Assembly: GCA_021788795.1 (NCBI GenBank)
Contig: JAJYKG010000071.1
Coordinates: 1-9,428, forward strand
Reading direction: 5' to 3'
Length of the DNA stretch: 9,428 nt
DNA from: Thermoplasmata archaeon
Lineage (GTDB): Archaea; Thermoplasmatota; Thermoplasmata; RBG-16-68-12
The notes beneath the pieces are model-generated. The model saw only the letters and a program-made list of their open reading frames with translations, was not told where the DNA came from and made no database searches. A program made the position numbers and the translations under genes. Shown one piece after another: positions 1 through 5,943 of this stretch (position 1 is its first letter; every line of letters starts with the position of its first letter).

Positions 1-470
1 TCTTCCTCCCTCGGGACGTTCCAGCGGGCGGCGAGCCCGCGGACGATCTCGCCCTTCAGCGCCGGGCTGACGGCGACGCGGACGTCGCCCGTGAAGACGC
101 CGGCCTCGTAGAGGAACTCGTTGCTGAAGATCGCGTCGGCCTCGAAGAGGACCATCGCCGCCTCCGCGACCTCCCGCGGCCCGCCCGTGACGATGGCGAC
201 CCGGTCCCCCTGGGACCGGAGCCAGTGCACGAACTCCTGGGCGCCCGGGACCGGCCGCAGGTGCCGCGCGGCCCGGAGGATCTGGGCCTGGCTGAGCCCG
301 CGGAGGAGCCGCGCCCTCTGACGGAAGCCGTCCTCCCAGTCGACCCGGCCGTCGATCCCCGCGCGGGTGATCGCCGCGACCTCCGCCTCCCTTCCTAGCA
401 GAGAGGCAAGTTCGGGCAGGAATTCGTTGAAAATCAATGTGTTTTCCAGGTCAAATACAACGAGTTTCAC
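1..470 (-). CDS. HAD-superfamily phosphatase, SerB/ThrH-like (3' end beyond window)
   Basis: Hydrolase of the haloacid dehalogenase superfamily, most like the phosphoserine phosphatase group (HAD-IB); likely removes phosphate from a small cytosolic metabolite. I translated it by hand from a GTG at 470; 156 residues are visible before the edge. Motif I is FDLENT at residues 6-11, with nucleophile Asp7 and Glu9 where most members have the acid/base Asp; ThrH-type enzymes carry the same DxE form. Motif II is IVTGG (Thr95). The stretch SNEFLYEAGVFTG (116-128) matches the SerB substrate-cap exit region, and Lys139 in SPALKGEIV is the motif III lysine. Motif IV (GDGxND) would lie off the edge. The GTG is chosen because a clear TATA box sits about 40 bases upstream and no in-frame ATG exists. 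The substrate cannot be fixed from this fragment. Confidence 0.82.
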   Translation of the reverse strand, partial: MKLVVFDLENTLIFNEFLPELASLLGREAEVAAITRAGIDGRVDWEDGFRQRARLLRGLSQAQILRAARHLRPVPGAQEFVHWLRSQGDRVAIVTGGPREVAEAAMVLFEADAIFSNEFLYEAGVFTGDVRVAVSPALKGEIVRGLAARWNVPREE

Positions 471-506
471 GAAGCCGGCCTTCCAATCCCCCCAGACGTG
501 CGGTGC

Positions 507-513
507 TATAAAT
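507..513 (-). promoter_or_regulatory. TATA box of the HAD phosphatase gene
   Basis: Reads ATTTATA on the minus strand, an archaeal TATA-type box isolated in GC-rich DNA. Its centre is about 40 bases before the GTG at 470, which predicts a transcript start near 484 and a leader of about 14 bases. It indicates the gene is transcribed separately from the KaiC-like pair upstream. Confidence 0.6.
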
Positions 514-583
514 GGTCTTCGAGTGCTCCGTGCGCGGAAGATTTCGGGCTGGCTCAACCGCGTGCGGTCCCGGGACCCTGGGC

Positions 584-1324
584 TCAGAAGACTTCCATGT
601 CCCCGTGGACCTCGATGCCCTGGTCCGTGATGCTGTAGGGCTTGATGGACCGCGGGTGCGGGAGCCGGCGCATCTTGATGATCTGGATCACGAGCTGGAC
701 GTCCCCGTTCTCGCGCTCGTTGAAGCGCAGGCCGATGACGCCGTCCGAGACGTACTCCACGAGGCCGTCGCGGCTGCTGCGCGGGTTGTCGTCCTTGACC
801 TCCGCGGTGAAGAGGCACGTGGCCTCGGTCGTCTTGAGCTGCTGGCACAAGCCGAACAGGCGCGCGCGGCGCTCGGCGTCGTCCGCGAACAGCATGTTGA
901 GCAGGCTGACGGAGTCGATCACGACGCGGGTCGCGTTGGACTTGCGGATGAAATCGGGAAGCTCGGACCTGATCCGCGTCACCGTGGCCTTGGCGTCCGC
1001 GGGCTCGAGCTTGACGATCGTGAGCTTCTTCTCCTTCAGGTAGGGCCGCAGGTCCCAGCCGAAGGCCGCGGCGTTCGCGACGATGGAGTCCGGGTCCTCC
1101 TCGAGGGAGATGAAGATCCCCTTCTCCCCGTTGATGAGGCCCTGCATGAGGAACTGCATCCCGAAGGTCGTCTTCCCGGTGCCGAAGGAGCCCATGACCG
1201 TGATGATGTGCCCTCGCGGCACGCCGCCCCCGAGCATCTCGTCCAGGCCGTCGATCCCCGTGAGCACGAGGTTCGGGCCCACCGCCTCCGCCGTCTGCTT
1301 CTCGGCCGCCTCCGTCTCCGACAT
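584..1324 (-). CDS. KaiC-like RecA-superfamily ATPase (intact active site)
   Basis: Single KaiC/RAD55-type ATPase domain of 246 residues, the usual length for archaeal one-domain members; such proteins are ATP-driven regulators or signalling switches, mostly of unknown target. The N-terminal signature GIDGLDEMLGGGVPRG (23-38) leads into Walker A GSFGTGKT (45-52). The paired catalytic glutamates are Glu75-Glu76 in FISLEED, Walker B is VVIDS with Asp137, and the C-terminal KMRR...ITDQGIEV (218-239) is the typical KaiC-domain ending. The start at 1324 is supported by a strong Shine-Dalgarno match, with GGTGA four bases before the ATG. The gene follows the degenerate paralogue at 1334-2230 after 9 bases, so the two are surely cotranscribed. 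I cannot assign a substrate or process; a gas-vesicle or archaellum role is not suggested by the neighbours. Confidence 0.9.
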   Translation of the reverse strand: MSETEAAEKQTAEAVGPNLVLTGIDGLDEMLGGGVPRGHIITVMGSFGTGKTTFGMQFLMQGLINGEKGIFISLEEDPDSIVANAAAFGWDLRPYLKEKKLTIVKLEPADAKATVTRIRSELPDFIRKSNATRVVIDSVSLLNMLFADDAERRARLFGLCQQLKTTEATCLFTAEVKDDNPRSSRDGLVEYVSDGVIGLRFNERENGDVQLVIQIIKMRRLPHPRSIKPYSITDQGIEVHGDMEVF

Positions 1325-1336
1325 CCGGTCACCTCA
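1325..1336 (-). promoter_or_regulatory. Shine-Dalgarno site coupling the two KaiC-like genes
   Basis: On the minus strand the stop codon TGA of the upstream gene runs directly into GGTGA, giving TGAGGTGA, which matches the archaeal anti-Shine-Dalgarno, then CCGG and the ATG at 1324. Stop, ribosome site and next start within 15 bases point to translational coupling. Confidence 0.7.
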
Positions 1337-2230
1337 CGAGATGCGCTCCATGTAGACGACCACGAGGCCCTGGTTCGCCGAGACCATCGTCGGGAACCGC
1401 GCGATCTTGTCCCGCGGCAGGTGGGGCAGGACGCCCGTGAACTTCTCCAGGTACATGTACCGCTGCCGCGTCGAGGACCGCTGGGACGTCTTCCACTCGA
1501 ACACGAGGCAGCCGTCCGTGGAGTCCATGAGCATCTGCTCGTACCGCGGCTCCAGGATCCCGTTCGTCAGGAGGAGGTAGACGAGCCCGTCCCACTTCTT
1601 CGCGGCCCGCTGCAACCCCTTGACCGTCGTCACGAGGTCCCGCATCTCGACGGCGTCGGACACCGCGAGGTCCGTGATGGAGTCGAGGATGACCATAGAC
1701 CCCTGGGCCTCCTCCTCGAGGAAGCTCACGAGCTCCTCCAGGATGTTCGTGGAGGGCAGGTCGAAGAGGTCCTGGTGCGTCCAGCTCTGCGGCACGACGG
1801 AGTGCCGATAGTACACGGAGGAGAAGTCCTTGAAGATCGTCCGGTCGCGGAAGGCGTAGAAGTACTCCGAGTTGAAGGACGTGGCCAGCTCCTGGAGGAT
1901 CGTTTCGCGCGAGCGCGAGAAGGTGATGTAGGCGATCTTGGAGGGCAGGTCCGAGGTGTCGCAGTGATCGCCGAGGTAGTAATGCCACGACGACGGCCGC
2001 TCGTTCACGATCGCGATCTTCGACGCGGCCGTGTATGCGTACTCCTGCATGCCCGCGCCGATGTCGCCCTTGAGGAGGATCGTGGAGCCGCTGGGGAAAC
2101 CCCCGTCCACGATGCTGTCCAGGTCCGCGATGCCCGTCGGCACCTTGCGGATCACGATCGGTTCGTCCCGCGTCTCCTCGGAGGGAAGAGCGTTCGCGCT
2201 ACCCCAGACTTCGTCTCCCGTTAGAGCCAT
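1334..2230 (-). CDS. KaiC-like RecA-fold protein with degenerate nucleotide site (pseudo-ATPase)
   Basis: A 298-residue protein that keeps the KaiC-domain plan but has probably lost ATP hydrolysis. The opening signature VPTGIADLDSIVDGGFPSG (30-48) is followed by GDIGAGMQ (55-62), where Walker A should read GxxGxGKT: the lysine is Met61 and the next Ser/Thr is Gln62. The strand that should end in two catalytic glutamates reads YITFSRSRE (101-109). The Walker B strand MVILDS (179-184) is kept. The C-terminal part is longer than in the intact neighbour. It is first in a two-gene unit with the intact paralogue at 584-1324, which suggests a structural or regulatory partner in a mixed oligomer; that is inference. 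The ATG at 2230 is backed by a TATA box 36 bases upstream. The altered residues lie inside a long, otherwise well-formed frame, so this is not a pseudogene. Confidence 0.85.
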   Translation of the reverse strand: MALTGDEVWGSANALPSEETRDEPIVIRKVPTGIADLDSIVDGGFPSGSTILLKGDIGAGMQEYAYTAASKIAIVNERPSSWHYYLGDHCDTSDLPSKIAYITFSRSRETILQELATSFNSEYFYAFRDRTIFKDFSSVYYRHSVVPQSWTHQDLFDLPSTNILEELVSFLEEEAQGSMVILDSITDLAVSDAVEMRDLVTTVKGLQRAAKKWDGLVYLLLTNGILEPRYEQMLMDSTDGCLVFEWKTSQRSSTRQRYMYLEKFTGVLPHLPRDKIARFPTMVSANQGLVVVYMERIS

Positions 2231-2260
2231 CCCACTCGAAGGCGACGAAGCGAGCCGTCG

Positions 2261-2270
2261 AGATAAAGGC
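2261..2270 (-). promoter_or_regulatory. TATA box of the KaiC-like gene pair
   Basis: Reads GCCTTTATCT on the minus strand with a purine-rich BRE-like AAAAAG just upstream. The centre is about 36 bases before the ATG at 2230, predicting a transcript start near 2240 and a leader of roughly 10 bases. Confidence 0.6.
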
Positions 2271-2333
2271 TTTTTGTAAAGGGTCGAGGGGCGGTCGCGG
2301 GCCCGGCGGCGGGCCGGCGCCTGCAGCGCGGCG

Positions 2334-2343
2334 GATTTTTATC
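2334..2343 (+). promoter_or_regulatory. Distal TATA-like element in the divergent intergenic region
   Basis: GATTTTTATC is the most AT-rich stretch on the plus strand between the two divergent genes. It predicts a transcript start near 2365, about 110 bases before the SirB1-like start at 2473. It could give a second, longer mRNA or a short non-coding RNA. The ATG at 2347 is too close to it to be the start of its transcript. Confidence 0.3.
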
Positions 2344-2360
2344 AGGATGGCCGAATGGTA

Positions 2361-2430
2361 TTCCCCGAGATACGGGGGACAGGGCCGGCGGAAGGTCCTC
2401 CTCTCCCGGTGGTCCCGCGCCCAACCGGGA
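2361..2430 (+). other. Two potential RNA hairpins upstream of the SirB1-like gene
   Basis: The first hairpin pairs CCCCG (2363-2367) with CGGGG (2373-2377) across AGATA, extended by a T-G and a T-A pair. The second pairs TCCCGGT (2404-2410) with ACCGGGA (2424-2430) across 13 bases. The second ends immediately before the proximal TATA-like box. In GC-rich DNA such stems can occur by chance; no riboswitch family was recognised. Confidence 0.3.
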
Positions 2431-2433
2431 AAC

Positions 2434-2440
2434 CTTATGA
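2434..2440 (+). promoter_or_regulatory. Proximal TATA box of the SirB1-like gene
   Basis: CTTATGA preceded by the purine-rich BRE-like GGGAAAC. The centre is about 36 bases before the ATG at 2473, predicting a short leader. The same BRE-TATA layout (GGGAAAA then CTTCAT) recurs before the GNAT gene, which supports both. Confidence 0.5.
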
Positions 2441-2472
2441 CGCCGACCCGCGTAGCTCGACCGGCAGGCACG

Positions 2473-3318
2473 ATGGAGCAATCGCTCCCTTTGTCAAATC
2501 TCCCGCGGTTCGCGCGCCTCGTCGGACGACGGGATGCGGCCCTCCACCTCGCGGAGGCGGCCCTCCTCATCGCGCAGGACGCCTACCCGGGCCTCGACGT
2601 CGACGCATACCTGCGGAGGCTGGACGAGCTCGCGGAGCCCCTCCGGCCGGGCTGGCGCGAGTACGCGCCCCTGCCGGAGCTCGTGGCCGCCCTCAACGGC
2701 CACCTCTTCGGGGAGATCGGCTTCCGCGGGAACCGCGAGGACTACTACGACCCGCGGAACTCCTACCTGAACGAGGTCCTCGACCGGAAGCTCGGCATCC
2801 CAATCACGCTGAGCCTGGTGTACATGGAGGTCGCGGGGCGCCTCGGCCTCCGCGTCGTGGGCGTCGGCCTCCCGGGCCATTTCCTCGTGTCCGCGGAGCA
2901 GGACGGCGCGTCCCTCCTCCTCGATCCGTTCAACGGCGGCGAGGCCGTCACGGCGGACGACTGCGAGCGGCTCGTCCAGGAGGCCTACGGGGGCGGCGTG
3001 CCGTTCTCCGAGGACCAGCTCGCCCCCGTGAGGAAGCGCCAGATCCTCACCCGGATGCTGAACAACCTCAAGCGCACGTACATGTCCCAGGACGATCCGG
3101 GGGCCGCCTGGCCGGTGGTGGAGAAGATGGTCTGCCTGAACCCCGAGAGCGCGGTGGACCGGCGCGACCGCGGCCTCGTGGCCTACCGGCTGAACAATTT
3201 CGCGCAGGCGCGGCACGATCTGCGGTACTACCTCGAGCACCGCCCCGACGCCCCCGACCGGGTGGCCGTCCGGTCCTCCTTGGCCGCGGTGGAGTCCATC
3301 CTCTCCATGATGGCCTGA
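2473..3318 (+). CDS. SirB1-type transglutaminase-fold protein with TPR-like C-terminus
   Basis: A 281-residue cytosolic protein of the SirB1 family, whose biochemical role is not known. The family core is unmistakable: NREDYYDPRNSYLN (87-100), GIPITLSLVYMEVAGRLGL (108-126), GLPGHFLV (132-139) and LLDPFNGG (148-155). The last two supply the His and Asp of a transglutaminase-like triad, but the position where transglutaminases have their Cys lies in the GIPITLS stretch and is not Cys, as is usual in this family, so protease or cross-linking activity is unlikely. Residues about 190-270 are helical and resemble one or two TPR repeats (LNNLKRTYM, WPVVEKMVCLNPESAVDRRDRGLVAY). The frame is open from an ATG at 2347, but the extra 42 residues look non-coding and the TATA box lies inside them, so 2473 is preferred. 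The family is mainly bacterial, which hints at transfer. Confidence 0.88.
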   Translation: MEQSLPLSNLPRFARLVGRRDAALHLAEAALLIAQDAYPGLDVDAYLRRLDELAEPLRPGWREYAPLPELVAALNGHLFGEIGFRGNREDYYDPRNSYLNEVLDRKLGIPITLSLVYMEVAGRLGLRVVGVGLPGHFLVSAEQDGASLLLDPFNGGEAVTADDCERLVQEAYGGGVPFSEDQLAPVRKRQILTRMLNNLKRTYMSQDDPGAAWPVVEKMVCLNPESAVDRRDRGLVAYRLNNFAQARHDLRYYLEHRPDAPDRVAVRSSLAAVESILSMMA

Positions 3319-3326
3319 GGGGGCCT

Positions 3327-3344
3327 CATTATCACCCGTTGATA
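3327..3344 (+). promoter_or_regulatory. Putative promoter with inverted repeat before the membrane/zinc-ribbon gene
   Basis: The AT-rich CATTATCA (3327-3334) is the best TATA-like stretch in the 70-base gap after the SirB1-like gene. It overlaps a perfect short inverted repeat, TATCA (3330-3334) and TGATA (3340-3344), separated by 5 bases. A repeat lying on and just after a TATA box is the usual site for an archaeal repressor, but the arms are short. Confidence 0.35.
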
Positions 3345-3388
3345 GCGGGGACGTCAGCTACTTGAAGGCTTCCCGGGGTGGGGCCGGC

Positions 3389-3859
3389 ATGGGTGGCAAC
3401 ATGGCCCGAGCCCCCCTCCGGAACCCGCTCGCGGGATTCGCGCTAGCCCTCGTGATCACGGCCCTCATCGCCGGGGTGGCCGGGTTCGCCAGCACCTTCC
3501 TCCCGTACCTGGAGTTCCGTCTCTTCTTCCTCGGCTTCGTCCTCTTCGCGGCGGGCTTCTTCGCCGCGCGGAGGACGTTCCTGGGCTCCCTGGGCTTCGT
3601 GGGCGCCTACCTGGGCGGCTTCGCCGGCTTCTACGTCGCGGAGCTCCTCTTCTGGACGGACGTCCCGATGGAGCTCCTCGCCCTCGCCCTGGCGCTCGCC
3701 GCGGGGCTGGGCGGCTTCGTCGCGGGCAAGATCGGCGTGGTCCGGCTGGACCGGATGAAGGCCCTCGCGCCGGCCCAGCGCCGCTGCCACAACTGCGGCG
3801 AGCGCGTCGGCGTGAACGCGCGCAAGTGCTGGTCCTGCAAGGCCTCCCTGCCGTCGTGA
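3389..3859 (+). CDS. Four-helix membrane protein with C-terminal zinc ribbon
   Basis: A 156-residue protein with no name I recognise. Four hydrophobic segments lie at about residues 14-36, 45-60, 64-89 and 94-118, rich in Gly, Ala, Leu and Phe. A short basic linker then leads to a zinc ribbon with Cys133-x2-Cys136-x10-Cys147-x2-Cys150 (CHNCGERVGVNARKCWSC) at the extreme C-terminus. Such zinc-ribbon tails on membrane proteins are common in Archaea; the tail probably faces the cytoplasm, given the positive charges around it. Start choice: ATG 3389 has GGGGTGG about 7 bases upstream; ATG 3401 and a TTG at 3362 are in frame and possible. It ends 37 bases before the SRPBCC gene, which has its own TATA box. 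Function unknown. Confidence 0.8.
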   Translation: MGGNMARAPLRNPLAGFALALVITALIAGVAGFASTFLPYLEFRLFFLGFVLFAAGFFAARRTFLGSLGFVGAYLGGFAGFYVAELLFWTDVPMELLALALALAAGLGGFVAGKIGVVRLDRMKALAPAQRRCHNCGERVGVNARKCWSCKASLPS

Positions 3860-3866
3860 GCGCGGG

Positions 3867-3874
3867 GTTTAAGG
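3867..3874 (+). promoter_or_regulatory. TATA box for a leaderless SRPBCC transcript
   Basis: GTTTAAGG centred about 27 bases before the ATG at 3897, exactly the spacing at which archaeal transcripts begin at the start codon itself. It lies just after the stop codon of the membrane protein gene. Confidence 0.6.
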
Positions 3875-3896
3875 GGAAGCGCCGCGTCGGTCCGGC

Positions 3897-4331
3897 ATGG
3901 CGCGCATCGAGAAGACCGTCACGATCGCCGCGGACCCCGCGAAGGTGTGGTCCCTCGTCTCCGCCCTGGACCGGGAGCCGGAGATCTGGAGGGGCACCAA
4001 GGCCGTCCGCACCCTCGCCTCGAACGGCAACGTCGTCGAGCGGGAGGTCACCTTGGCGTTCCGCGACCGCAAGGAGACGGAGCGCGTGACCCTCGAGGCC
4101 CCGAGCCGCGTCGTGCACGAGCTGCTCGCGGGCCCGATGAAGGGCACGAAGACCGTCTCCGTGACGCCCAAGGGCGACGGGCGGACGGAGCTGACCGCGG
4201 TGTACGACGTCAAGCTCACGGGCCTGCTCAAGTTCGGCACGGGGCCGTTCACGAAGCACGCCACGGAAGGGACGCAGCGCGCCCTCGAGCGGATCCGGGA
4301 CCTGGCGGAGGGCCGCACGCCGTCCGAGTGA
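3897..4331 (+). CDS. SRPBCC (START-like / polyketide-cyclase-type) ligand-binding protein
   Basis: A 144-residue protein, the normal size for a one-domain SRPBCC fold (Bet v1-like helix-grip). It opens with MARIEKTVTIAADPAKVWSL, the classic first strand followed by the DPxxVWxLV helix start, continues with alternating strands (NVVEREVTLAFRD, KTVSVTPKGDGRTELTAVYDVKL) and ends with the long C-terminal helix that closes the cavity (residues about 118-138, HATEGTQRALERIRDLAEG). Members bind lipids or other hydrophobic ligands, or act as small cyclases or chaperones; nothing here fixes the ligand. It is probably cotranscribed with the metallo-beta-lactamase-fold gene 48 bases downstream, which has no promoter of its own that I can see. 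Start set by the TATA spacing. Confidence 0.8.
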   Translation: MARIEKTVTIAADPAKVWSLVSALDREPEIWRGTKAVRTLASNGNVVEREVTLAFRDRKETERVTLEAPSRVVHELLAGPMKGTKTVSVTPKGDGRTELTAVYDVKLTGLLKFGTGPFTKHATEGTQRALERIRDLAEGRTPSE

Positions 4332-4379
4332 CGGCGCCCGCGGAGGGGGAACAGGCTCGCGCCGGACGACGTCCAACGG

Positions 4380-5042
4380 ATGCTCCTCGCGGAGCTCGTG
4401 TGGCCGCCGGGCACGCCGCGGGCGGGCCGCTCCATCCCCGTGTACGCGAACGTGATCCGCCATCCGCGCGGGCTCGTCCTCTTCGACACGGGCGTCGGGG
4501 AGGGATCCAGGGAGGTCGACGACGAGTGGCATCCCACCCTCCATCCCTTCGACGAGGCCCTCGCCGGCCTCGGCCACCGCCGGTCCGAGGTGATCGGCAT
4601 CGTCGTGTGCCACCTCCACTTCGACCACTGCGGGCAGAACTCGCTCTTCCCGGGCGTGCCGATCTACGCGCAGCGCGCGGAGTACGCGGCTACGCGCCAG
4701 AAGGACTACACGGTGCCCGCGTGGGTGGACTTCCCCGGGGCGCGGTACGAGCTCCTGGACGGGGACGCGGAGCCCTGGCCGGGCGTCCACGTCCTCTCGA
4801 CCCCGGGGCACACGCCGGGCCACCAGTCCGTCCTCGTGGACACGGACGGGGGCGGCGTCCTCCTCACGGGCCAGGCCGTCTACGACCTCGCGGAGTACGA
4901 GGGCGGGGCGCCCCTGGACTCGGAGGACCCCGTGTACGCCCGGTCCGTGGAGCGCCTGCGGTCCCTGAAGCCGCGGCGCGTGTACGTCAGCCACGACGAG
5001 CGGGTGGGCGGGGCGGCGCCGGATCGGCGCGCGTCCCCCTGA
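4380..5042 (+). CDS. Metallo-beta-lactamase-fold hydrolase, AHL-lactonase-like
   Basis: A 220-residue member of the MBL fold closest in layout to N-acyl-homoserine lactonases. The N-terminal IPVYANVIRHPRGLVLFDTG (19-38) matches the substrate-side strands of that group. Metal ligands are HLHFDH (78-83), His148 in TPGHTPGH, and His205 in VSHD. The residue expected to bridge the two metals, normally Asp in a G-D-A or I-D-A motif, aligns with Gln165 in LLTGQAVYD. This variant could be mononuclear or of altered activity. Archaea are not known for AHL signalling of the bacterial type, so lactonase is a family label only; a general ester or lactone hydrolase is as likely. The ATG at 4380 is the only usable start after the in-frame stop at 4329. 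It ends 7 bases from the end of the convergent RPA operon. Confidence 0.82.
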   Translation: MLLAELVWPPGTPRAGRSIPVYANVIRHPRGLVLFDTGVGEGSREVDDEWHPTLHPFDEALAGLGHRRSEVIGIVVCHLHFDHCGQNSLFPGVPIYAQRAEYAATRQKDYTVPAWVDFPGARYELLDGDAEPWPGVHVLSTPGHTPGHQSVLVDTDGGGVLLTGQAVYDLAEYEGGAPLDSEDPVYARSVERLRSLKPRRVYVSHDERVGGAAPDRRASP

Positions 5043-5049
5043 CGGGCGC

Positions 5050-5943
5050 TCAGACCTTCTTCATCCGTCCCAGGATGGGCTCGTAGATCAGCCCCTTGTC
5101 CAGGAGGCTGTTGATGGCCTCCTCGAGCTTGTCCTTCGCGACGCCCGCCTTGCCCGCGGCGTCCAGGATGCCCTCCCACGGCGCGCCCTTTCCGTCCTTG
5201 TCCAGGGCCGCGATCACCTCGAGGACCTTGTCCTCGTCCGCGGTGGGCTCCTCGGGCTCCTTGGGTTCCTGCCGCGGCTGCGGCTCCGTCACCGTCGGCT
5301 CGGCCTCCGCGGCCGGGCCCTCGCGGTATTCCGGCAGGAGGTACCGCAGGGACTCGGCGAGCATCGCGGTGTACCGCGACAGGTCCGCCTTCCCGTAGTG
5401 GGACACGGCCTGGACGATGCCGTCCGCCAGGGCTTCCTTCACGCCGACGGCCGCGAGCCCCTCCTTCGTCAGGGGCTCCATCTTCTGCGCCTCGCCCATG
5501 GCGTCCAGGCGCCTGCGCAGGGAGCGGCAGGCCTCGAGGATCCAGAAGTCCCGGACGCGCTCGTCCACGGCCTTGATCGCCTCGGGGCGGATGGACGTGT
5601 ACGTGCCGCCGGAGTCGGGCTGGTACACGCGGCTCTTGCCCACGATCGCGCCGAAGACGGGCGGCTTGAGCTTGGAGAGGGCCGCGGCGGCCTCGGGCTG
5701 GTACTGGCCCGCGTACACGTGGAAGGTGCCCGTGGGGTCGGAGACGCGGGCGCGCCACATGGGCTGCATGTCCGTGCCCACGTTCTCCACGTCCGTGATC
5801 ACGCCGACGACGAAGATGCGGTTCACCTTCGCGCCCAGGGGCGTGACGACGTAGGAGGGCGCGCGCTCGCCCGTGCCCTCGACCTCGAGGTTCGCGTCGT
5901 TGTACTCGCCGGCGAAGAGGCGCCAGGCGACCTCGCGCATCAT
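5050..5943 (-). CDS. rpap: RPA-associated protein (archaeal COG3390-type OB-fold/winged-helix partner)
   Basis: A 297-residue partner of archaeal replication protein A, encoded directly after it as in many euryarchaea; it is thought to join RPA on single-stranded DNA during replication and repair. The N-terminal half is an OB fold (about 35-120: NRIFVVGVITDVENVG, WRARVSDPTGTFHVYAG, KSRVYQ), followed by RVRDFWILEACRSLRRRL, a helical segment typical of the family. A Pro/Glu-rich linker (about 206-236) leads to a C-terminal helix-turn-helix or winged-helix domain (237-297, ending YEPILGRMKKV), comparable to the C-terminus of RPA32-type subunits. Its ATG at 5943 overlaps the RPA stop codon in ATGA, so the two are translationally coupled. 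An ATG three bases on is the alternative start. The open frame continues upstream to 7395, but that part is only the shadow of the RPA gene. Confidence 0.88.
   Translation of the reverse strand: MMREVAWRLFAGEYNDANLEVEGTGERAPSYVVTPLGAKVNRIFVVGVITDVENVGTDMQPMWRARVSDPTGTFHVYAGQYQPEAAAALSKLKPPVFGAIVGKSRVYQPDSGGTYTSIRPEAIKAVDERVRDFWILEACRSLRRRLDAMGEAQKMEPLTKEGLAAVGVKEALADGIVQAVSHYGKADLSRYTAMLAESLRYLLPEYREGPAAEAEPTVTEPQPRQEPKEPEEPTADEDKVLEVIAALDKDGKGAPWEGILDAAGKAGVAKDKLEEAINSLLDKGLIYEPILGRMKKV

Noticed and set aside
566..577. Perfect palindrome GGTCCCGGGACC just after the intact KaiC-like gene as a terminator
   Set aside because: It has no loop and no following T-run, and 12-base palindromes are common in DNA of this composition. 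Archaeal terminators are usually T-rich tracts.
512..2224. A 570-codon plus-strand open frame across both KaiC-like genes
   Set aside because: Antisense shadow of GC-rich coding DNA: the product is a low-complexity run of Arg, Val, Leu, Asp and Glu with no domain, while the minus strand encodes two clear RecA-fold proteins.
2344..2430. Possible tRNA-like sequence (GGCCGAATGG resembles a D-arm of a type II tRNA)
   Set aside because: No T-loop GGTTCGAATCC, no acceptor pairing and no CCA-proximal stem could be found.
2347..2472. N-terminal extension of the SirB1-like protein from ATG 2347
   Set aside because: The residues are compositionally unlike the rest, contain the proximal TATA-like box and the hairpins, and the family begins near the preferred ATG.
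3465..4994. A 509-codon minus-strand open frame
   Set aside because: Arg/Pro/Gly-rich shadow of three well-supported plus-strand genes; no motif and no plausible promoter.
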